From Symsagittifera roscoffensis (lineage: Eukaryota > Xenacoelomorpha > Acoela > Convolutidae): DNA of 64,000 bases. The stretch spans positions 1,366,001 to 1,430,000 of the forward strand of contig NC_087068.1 of the NCBI RefSeq assembly GCF_963678635.1, given 5' to 3'. Below are positions 24,576 through 32,800 of the stretch, piece after piece. The notes under the pieces are model-generated. The model did no database searches. It worked only from the letters and a program-made list of their open reading frames with translations, and was not told where the DNA came from. The position numbers were made by a program, and so were the translations under genes. Within the stretch, counting starts at the first letter, position 1. Every line of letters begins with the position of its first letter.

Positions 24576-25078
24576 GGCCAAACCGCGCTGTGGTTTCTGA
24601 TTGTGGGACAAGTTTTGTGGGCTCCAATTCTGAGCTGAAGAAATGTCTAGACAACTTGGAAAAGAACAAAGAATTTGTGGAAAGCATCAATCAGCTGGAC
24701 GTATCACTCGAATGGAAATTCAACCCTCCTGCGGCCCCTCATTTTGGTGGTTCTTGGGAACGACTAGTTCAGATATTTAAACTTTCCCTGTACAAAGTCA
24801 TCGGATCAAGAACACTCTCCTATGAAACACTGGCTACTTTCACGACCGAAATTGAATCAACCATGAATTCACGACCTTTAACCAATGTGTCTGACGACAT
24901 CAAAGATGATCTGCCTCTCACTCCCAACCATTTCCTTCTTGGTCGTGGAACTCCAAATTTACCGCCTGGTATCTTCAAGGACAAGGATTTATCTCTGTCA
25001 AAATCATGGAAAGCATCCCAACTACTCGCAGATCACTTCTGGAATCGCTTTCTTCGAGAGTACTTACCAGGTCAGCAG
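24573..25078 (+). pseudogene. BEL/Pao pol gene, integrase part (interrupted)
   Basis: The frame encodes the second half of a BEL/Pao integrase core. It includes SDCGTSFVGS (catalytic Asp), then NPPAAPHFGGSWERLV (catalytic Glu), MNSRPLT, LTPNHFLLGR and ADHFWNRFLREYLP. It then meets the giant element exactly at 25079 and resumes at 39015. The upstream part of pol (protease, RT, RNase H, zinc-binding N-terminus, first catalytic Asp), gag and the 5' LTR are missing, so the copy is 5'-truncated as well as interrupted. No longer functional. Confidence 0.88.
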
Positions 25079-25998
25079 TGTAACATTCGCCCGGAAGATA
25101 CATATCGACGGATAACAAAACTAAGTCTTAAGACGACTGGCTAGCGTCTACACAGAGCTTTGCATGTTTTTCACCGTCTCTACCAAGCCAGTACTTTTCG
25201 GTGGTCTTTCTTACATCAGGCTGACAAAAACGTTACTGTTCTCCGGCTTCGACCAGAACGCTCAAATTAACTGAATTACATGCAAAATTAGTGAGCTCAT
25301 GGCTGGGTCTCTGTATCCCCAGACCACGAGGTCACTCCTAAAAACAGGTCTACTACTTATCATATTACTATTGTTTTTGTTCAGTAGATAAAAATCATCA
25401 TCTCCATCGAAGATGGATCAACCCTTTCCCCCAACTCCTAGCACCTCATCCTTGTCAAAACTAATCAAAATATCAGTTAAATTCAAGTCAGGACATGACA
25501 GGATGCTAAAATTCAATACAAGTTCATAAAAGTTCCCGTCCCGAGACCCTTCCGGATTCTTGAATCCGGCGAATCAAGCTCCTTAACCTCAGGTTCACGC
25601 TAACTCGGAGGGCTGGTTTTTACCCTTCACCGTTGTTCGCAACGGCCTTGCAACTATTGTAACAGCACAATAGTTGCAACTCGGAACGTCCTCTGCTGTT
25701 CGGTAGTTCGTTGTTGTTTTTTAGTCTCGATTTTCGTACTGTTCGTAATCGCAGATAAAGTTGTTCTTTTTTCTTCTGCTATTTTAGCCAAAATGGCCGT
25801 TTTAACATTTCTCAGAAATGTTACGTCATCACTTCGAAAATTTAAAATTTAGAATTCCAGAATCTTCTAGCCTTCACCGTTTGGCCAATCATTCAAATAA
25901 CGCCCTTATCCGTTCTAAATCGCCAATCCGGAAGGTTCACTGCTAAAATCCTGAATTCTGCAGAGACTGCATTTTGGCCATTCTGGTCGAATGTCACA
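25079..25998 (-). repeat. LTR A (3' LTR of the giant element)
   Basis: 920 bp, TG...CA, with termini forming an imperfect inverted repeat (TGTAACATTCGCCCGGAA against TGTGACATTCGACCAGAA, 15 of 18 identical). Contains one GACCCTTCCGGATTC motif, two hairpins (25630-25645 and 25648-25679) and a palindrome with an ATF/CRE-like site near the start on the sense strand. Confidence 0.92.
25630..25679. promoter_or_regulatory. Paired hairpins in LTR A
   Basis: CCGTTG-TTCG-CAACGG (25630-25645) is a perfect 6-bp stem with a four-base loop. Next to it, TTGCAACTATTGT (25648-25660) and ACAATAGTTGCAA (25667-25679) form a perfect 13-bp stem around AACAGC. The second stem is kept in the diverged LTRs at 43396-43427 and 52238-52269 with a compensatory T:A to G:C change. 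Confidence 0.75.
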
Positions 25999-26805
25999 TA
26001 CTCCCCGGACAGTCCGGTCAATGTCCTCATTGAATCGCGCAATGTTCTAAATGGTTACAGTGTCATCGAACAGAATTTACAAAATGCACGAAATTACTTT
26101 TACCTACGTCACATCGACTCACTGCAGAATATAAATGGCATCATACTACATCACTATAGCCTTCAAATTCTTTCATTAATCTGCACATTGAGATAAAACA
26201 TATTTTCTGACTTCCAGTGTCAATATCCCGATTGAAACTTTTTCTCCTAGATTTAAAAGGTGTTGGCTTGCAGGACAGTCCTGCCAACCAACAAGCTAAA
26301 ATTATCCTACTATGCTCCTTCCCTTCGGAAATCTTGCTTGTTTATTGTCCTGAATATTAAAACCAAGAGACCTCGTGGTTAGAAAGAACAATGCAACAAC
26401 CTCCCTCCTCAAGAAGTTACTCAAGTTTTTCATGTCACCACAAAGTTATCAGTCTTCCTAAGTGATTAAAAACAATCATACAGGCTGGAATATTTAAATA
26501 TACTCTTCCCTCAAGCCTTTCTAAATAAATAATAAGTGAGTGTCTCTAAAGCCACTTCAACTAAAACCAAAATGCAAATTTATAAATGCAACAATTTCCA
26601 AACTCAACTTAAATGTTTCAGTTTTCAATTACAACTTGGTTGCTTGGTTTCTCACTTGAGTTTTTCACACACATAAAACAATTCTGAGTTTTAACTTTTC
26701 TTCATCATCCCTTTGTTCTCTTCTTTTTTCGTCGTTTAGAAGTTCTAAAACTTCTAAATTCTTCTAATTTTCCTTCTTTTTGCCTCTTGTTTTCTCGACC
26801 ATTCA
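25999..26805 (-). other. 3' untranslated region of the giant element
   Basis: Non-coding on both strands and conserved in the two decayed copies (43749-44277 and 52562-53090), so it belongs to the element. Next to the LTR, CCGGAC-a-GTCCGG (26005-26017) is a perfect palindrome in a short purine-containing stretch (GTCCGGGGAGTA on the sense strand) that might serve as the polypurine primer. Confidence 0.65.
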
Positions 26806-29800
26806 TCAATGCTCCATTTCCTCCTCCTGTGACGCTGACTCTGCACTCTCGGTCTCCGTGTCTTGTAGCACGTCATTGACTATCCTGACGCTGTTGGAAG
26901 CCGTCCTCCAACACTTCTGCTCTTCCACCCTCTGTTTACAGCAAGGTAGGGGATCCACGTTTGATTCTCTGTTTCTACAGAAGCTGTTGTGGAGACACAA
27001 CGTCACGTTTCTCTCCAAATCTTCTTTCAGCATCTCTGCCTTCTCATTTCCACTACGCTCGCTCGTCCTCGAAATTCTTTTCACAGCGGTGGTCACTGCA
27101 TTCCGATGGGTCACGAAAGCTCGCTTGAAAGCTCCTGCCCCAATGTCCAGCTGATATTCACTGTACACTCTGCCATGTTTCGACATATGCTTTTTCGCAT
27201 ACTCGTACAACCATGCAGTCATGTTAGCTCTGAACCATGGCATCAATCGTTTTCTTGCCCATATCTTCTTCACTTCCATCGGAATGTTTAGAACTTTGCA
27301 CATTGTCTCAAAAAGATCTAAATCTTTTAGACAATCTAATTTCTGCAGTTGTTCTCTCGTCGGTGCCTCCTGTCTATTATTTTCTCTCGCATGAGCTTCC
27401 AGCCATCGTATCGCCATCATAACTCCCACTATCACTATTGTTATAGGCTGTGATGAATCTGGTAAACCCATGGAGAGCAGCTCTCCAGAGTCCCAGATCA
27501 ACACCAGATTACTACGCTTGGGATACCACCAGGTCTGCAGCAAGCAGTGGCAAGGAAACTCGTCATGTGTCAACATGATGCTCCTCCAATTCCGTTTTCC
27601 CGAAGCTTCCAGCAATGGCTCCACTTCCATCATCACTCGGTGGATCTCATCATTCTCATCTACTGCATTGTAATCTGTGACAGTTGATCCTCTCTGTTTC
27701 TGTTTTTCAAAGTCACTGAAGTTCCCGCTCACATATCCCATGAACTTCTTTCCTAGTATTGACTCCAACTCCTCTTTGGTTCTTTCTGGAACTGCTGAGA
27801 AAATCTCACACAGTAACTCGTAAGACTTTTCAGACATTCTTGCCAACCTCACGCACTTCGGCACTGAAAAGGCTTGATCCACAATCGTTCTTGTACTCTT
27901 CACATCCACAGCTACGAAATGTACAGGATACTTGCTCTTGCACATTGGAGCCAACATTGAACCCACCAAATATCGTGCTCCTGATGGTCTACAATAAGTT
28001 TCGCTGTGTCTGATGTTCATCTCCGTTTCGATTGCTTCCCTCCATTTTCCTATATACTTCTGCTCAGTCTGCAGAACTCCTGGGAATACTTCTACGCTGA
28101 TGGCTGTGACCATCTCATGTTTCTGTTCTAGATTCAATAGTGACTCTAAAGAACCAAACATGCTGTAGAATCCTAGTGCTGTCACCAGATTCACATCGGT
28201 TCCTCCATGGCAATCTGCTATCAGTTCCGTTTCCGTTCTTGCTTTCATCACTACATTTCCAAACAATACCGTCAACTGCTTGTGTTGTTTCTCCAGGGTT
28301 TTCACACAGTCTAGACTTCCACAAACGTGACCCTCTAGTCCACAGACTTCCGCCAGACAGCTACCAGGTTTGACCCAGTCTTCTGGTCCCCAGCCAGGCA
28401 ACTCCACTTTATCTTCTCCGTTGCTCTTAGAGGCTGTTATCATCATATTATATATGATGTTGAGGTCACGCAGGTTACAGTCCGCATTCAGTTCCCTCTG
28501 TATGTCCTGTGTCGCCCGTAATATTGAGTCAGCGTTGGGACTAGGACACCACGATGGTTTCATCAATTCCCACACTGCCATCAAGCTCGTTCTCAGTAAT
28601 TCATCTGAGAATCCCAACCCAAATTCCACTCTCTTGTCGGATTTTGGTACTGAAGGTGCAGTCACCTCTTCTTCCAAGACCAGTCCCAATTTGGCCTGTG
28701 AATTGTTGACGCTTTTAATCGTTACAATCCTGGACGTCCAGAATCTTAGTAACACCGCCTGCTCATAATCAAAGAAGCAATCGCGTATGTCTTCACTCAG
28801 GAAAGGATTGTACGCTATCCCTATGATCCCGGATACATAGCTATATGACTTCTTCTTGATCGGTCCACAGTATTCACTGGATTTCGGCAATGCTCCCATA
28901 GATTCTTTAGTGAGCCTCAACTCCTTGTTTGAGAATCTCCTGATCTCGTCTATCTTTTTCATGGGTTCCAATTCTTCAGGTTCTTTCATGTTCACCCTCA
29001 TCGGTTTACTTTGCTGCATATCCAGCATTGCTAGTAAGAACATGGCTTTCGTTCGCTCATCGCCTTCCTTCAACATTTTAACACAAGTGCTTAATGCAGG
29101 TACTGAGATCTGCTCTATCAGGAATCGAATGAAACAGAGAGCGTCTCTCCGCTTTGCACACGCTACTGCTGCTCCCTCCTGGACTATCAGATCCCTCAGA
29201 TTCGTCATAAGGAAAACTTTTTCCTCCTTTGATCTCTTCCTTTCTTCCGAATCATATTCTTCGCGAGTCAGTCCCATCATGCACCAGGCGAGCCTGAGTT
29301 GTAATTCTGTCCTTACGTAAGGTACTGCCACGAGAGCATGTATTCTTGGCGTAGTCCTCATTTCCTCTTCGAAATACCTCAATACTACTGCTTTCCATGG
29401 AAGGCTCACCAACTGCTCGATCGTCTCCGCCTGTACGTCAGACGACGCCAAAGTTCCGTACGCCTTCTGCTTGAGGGTGGTGCCTTGCAACATTGTTTCC
29501 AGATAACCCTCCATGGCTTTTTCTTCTTCCAGGGCCATTACATGCCCTCTAGCCGAGTTTCGGTATTCCAACATCTCCATGTATCCACCGGTGGGTTCAT
29601 CTATCGACACTGTCTCAGACACTGTCAGTCTGTTGTATTCCACTGGTGTTAGTTGTCCTGCAACACTTCCCTTTCCATTATTCATGGGAGATGGCTTGAA
29701 GTCCCTCATTTTACTCTCTCCACATTGACTGAGTATTTCCATTTCTAAAGTCGCTCCAGTCAGAGTGCGGTCACTCCTTTTGGATTTATAACCGGTTGAC

Positions 29801-32800
29801 TTTAACCCCGCCATGAGAATGGGTGGCACCATCGCTATATCAGTTAATATTCTATCTGTGCCAGACAATTGATAATCACCTTGCCCCAAATCCATGACTT
29901 CCTCGACTCGTTTTCTTTTCGCTGAGTTACCAGCTTTCATCGATATTTCCGAATCCACTTTCGTCTTTCCAATCCTCCTCGGCATCACTCTGCTGCCTAA
30001 CTTCATTTTCATCGCATTGATTTTATCAATCACCATTTTCGATCGCATCGTTCCTCTCCTGGTCCTTGACAGGTACACCACCTCTCCTTCATTATCCTGC
30101 GGTGTTATCTTGATGGGAGAATCCGCCTCACTCTCATCAGTGGCTGAGTCGATCAATAACTCACTCAGTCTCCCTTCACACTCATCAAGCTTGTCAAGCA
30201 CTTCTCTCATCAAGGGTTGATTGAGACCTGTTTTGAGAATGGACTGGGTCCCATAGCTCTGAATCACAGTCCAGACTTCTTCCATGAACGCCACTCTGTC
30301 CAGCTTACATCCCGTCCTACTCTCGTGGTCTCGGTGATGTACTTCCCATTCTTCTTCGGGCAGCGTTCCCAAGAAAGGTACTCTGGCTGAGGCCTCTATT
30401 CTTCTCCTCCGAGGTGATTCCATGAGGATTCTCTGATCGTTATTTCTTGTATTGCCAGGAGAGCTGCTCTCCGGCAAATTCCGTTTCATTTCCTCAAAGG
30501 CTGACGGAGGTTCCAGTGTCGAGATGCCTTCATCCGCTGGCTCAGTCGTTTCCAACGTGTCTGCATTATTCTCAAGATCACTGAAGATATTGAAATCCAG
30601 GCTGGATGTTCCTCCTGTCGATGCCCTGTCGTCTTCCCCACCAGCTTGATCTTGTTGCATGGGTTCTTCCGTCTGACGGTTTCCACCCTGTCCGTCATCT
30701 CCTTCTGACTTGTCCCCATTCGAGTTCGATGGTCCTTGTTTGTCATCATCAGCTTCTTCCTGGAATCTCGGTATGAGCAATGTACCGGCTGATTTATCTT
30801 CCTCTTCTCCATGGACCACTTTGGTTTCTTCGCAGCCGAAGGGTGCTAGGAAAATTCTCGTCTGCAATATTCCCGCAACTTTCATCTCTTTTTTCACACT
30901 GGTCAGGATTACTGAGGCTTCAGGCAATTCAGTCCTGCCTCTCATCCTCATTGGAGCTAAGCCTAGTCCCCTCCATTCCTCATCAAATCCTTCAGGCTTG
31001 GGAGTAGCGGCGTTGCTTATTCGCCTTCTCGTCGCTTGATCCGTGTACGCAAATCGTGTGTACTGTAACACGGCGGCATTTCTCCCCACGAAGTATGGAT
31101 CCATCGTCGCCGAGAAATTCCCTACTCTCCTTTCATTGGTTTCGAATGCTCTCAACCTAGGAGTTTGTACTACGGAGACTGCTCCGAGCAACATCCTTCT
31201 TATCAGAGGGAATTCAGGGATTGCTTCGGGTAGCTTCTTGTAATCGCCCCAATCCTTCGTCTCTTCTCTCACCTTGTGATACGCTGCTGTGAGACGAGGC
31301 ACTCTGGTCATTTCGCCATTCGTTTTGTCATAGGGCCTCAGATTCCAAAGCTTTGGAAACACCTCGATGTGCCCTCTTTCTACTTCTCCCATGCGGTCAC
31401 AGAAGTGATCGTCAAAATTGATGACTGTCATCTCTGGCTCCGATATTTTCGCAAATAACAGATCTTCACTCATGAGCTCTCGCAATGCGTGCTGCTCACA
31501 CCAGTTCAGTGTACTACCGTCCACTGCCGATATGAGGTTCAGGTGCAACACCGACCTCCTATATGCTTCCACTTTAACGTCAGGGAACGCAAAGGTGACT
31601 GCTGGTCCATAGATCACTGTCACGAACTCCGTGACTCCTCTGATCAGTGCCAAGGGATCGATTCTCATAGCTAAGCTCAAATCTGTTAACAGCGGCATGC
31701 CTCCAACATGTCGTCTAACATCTTCCTCTCTTTCAATTGTCTCGTCTTCTCCGGTTCCAAAGCGATTTTGCTGCAAGAGATACTGGATAAGAGTGTGTCT
31801 CAGGTCTCTTATTTTGTTCCACGAGTCTGTGGATTTCTTCATATCCAGATTCCTCACTCTCTCTTTCATCTGCTCTGGACAACGTGCCAGTTTCATCAGC
31901 CCTCCCAAGTTTCCGTGGGTTATTGCGATCAATGTCAAAAGTCCATCTAGTCGCAGGTTCTGTATTCCATCCGTAAGCAGTATCACCGGTCCTTTCAAGA
32001 AATTCTCCGCTCCAAACGTCACGAACAGGGCTATTAATTCCACTATCGATACTTTCACTACCGCTTGGAGGAATTCCTTTATCAAGTAGTGCGAGACTTT
32101 CGGGTAGACTTTTGCCAAGAAGGACGCGGTCCATCCGGCTCCCAACCCTTCTAGCATGCTGTCTGTCCTTTCAAATCCCTCCTGTCCTTTCACTTCCTGG
32201 GTCCAGAAGGTTTCCAGAGTAATCTGACACATTCTGTTCACGAACTCAGCTGTCTTTTCTCCGGCATTTTCCGCCAGGTTCACCTCCTTCAACAAGTAGG
32301 CGTGTATCTTAGTGATCATTACTGGGCCTTGCTGAAAAGCATCTGCACCCAATGCCGCTACTCTCGGATTCAGGTGTAGCCACTGGTTTGCTTCCGGCTT
32401 GGTTCTCAGCACCATCGCTTCCAGATGAGCTCTCGTCTCCAGTGAATTTTTTCTTCTCGTGTCTTCACTCGCCACTTCCATTGCTCGGAACCACAAGTCG
32501 TTGGACATCGCCGTGATCACTCGATGGTCGTCATCTATTCCTGGTTTCAGTTTGAGTTGCCGACTGAAGTTGGACAGTTCCAACCCCAGCACTTCGTCCA
32601 ACACCAACATGTGTAACGCGTGGTCCTTGAACCCTCTCATCGCGTTTGAGATATCTGACCATACTGCCGGCAGTTCGGCCTTAAGTGGCCTCAGGTTCTC
32701 CATTTCTATCATGCGATTTGGGGCTGATATGATCACATCATATTTTCCCTCCGAAAGTAAGGCTACCATTGCATACACAAATTTCAGTCCATCCGGGAGA

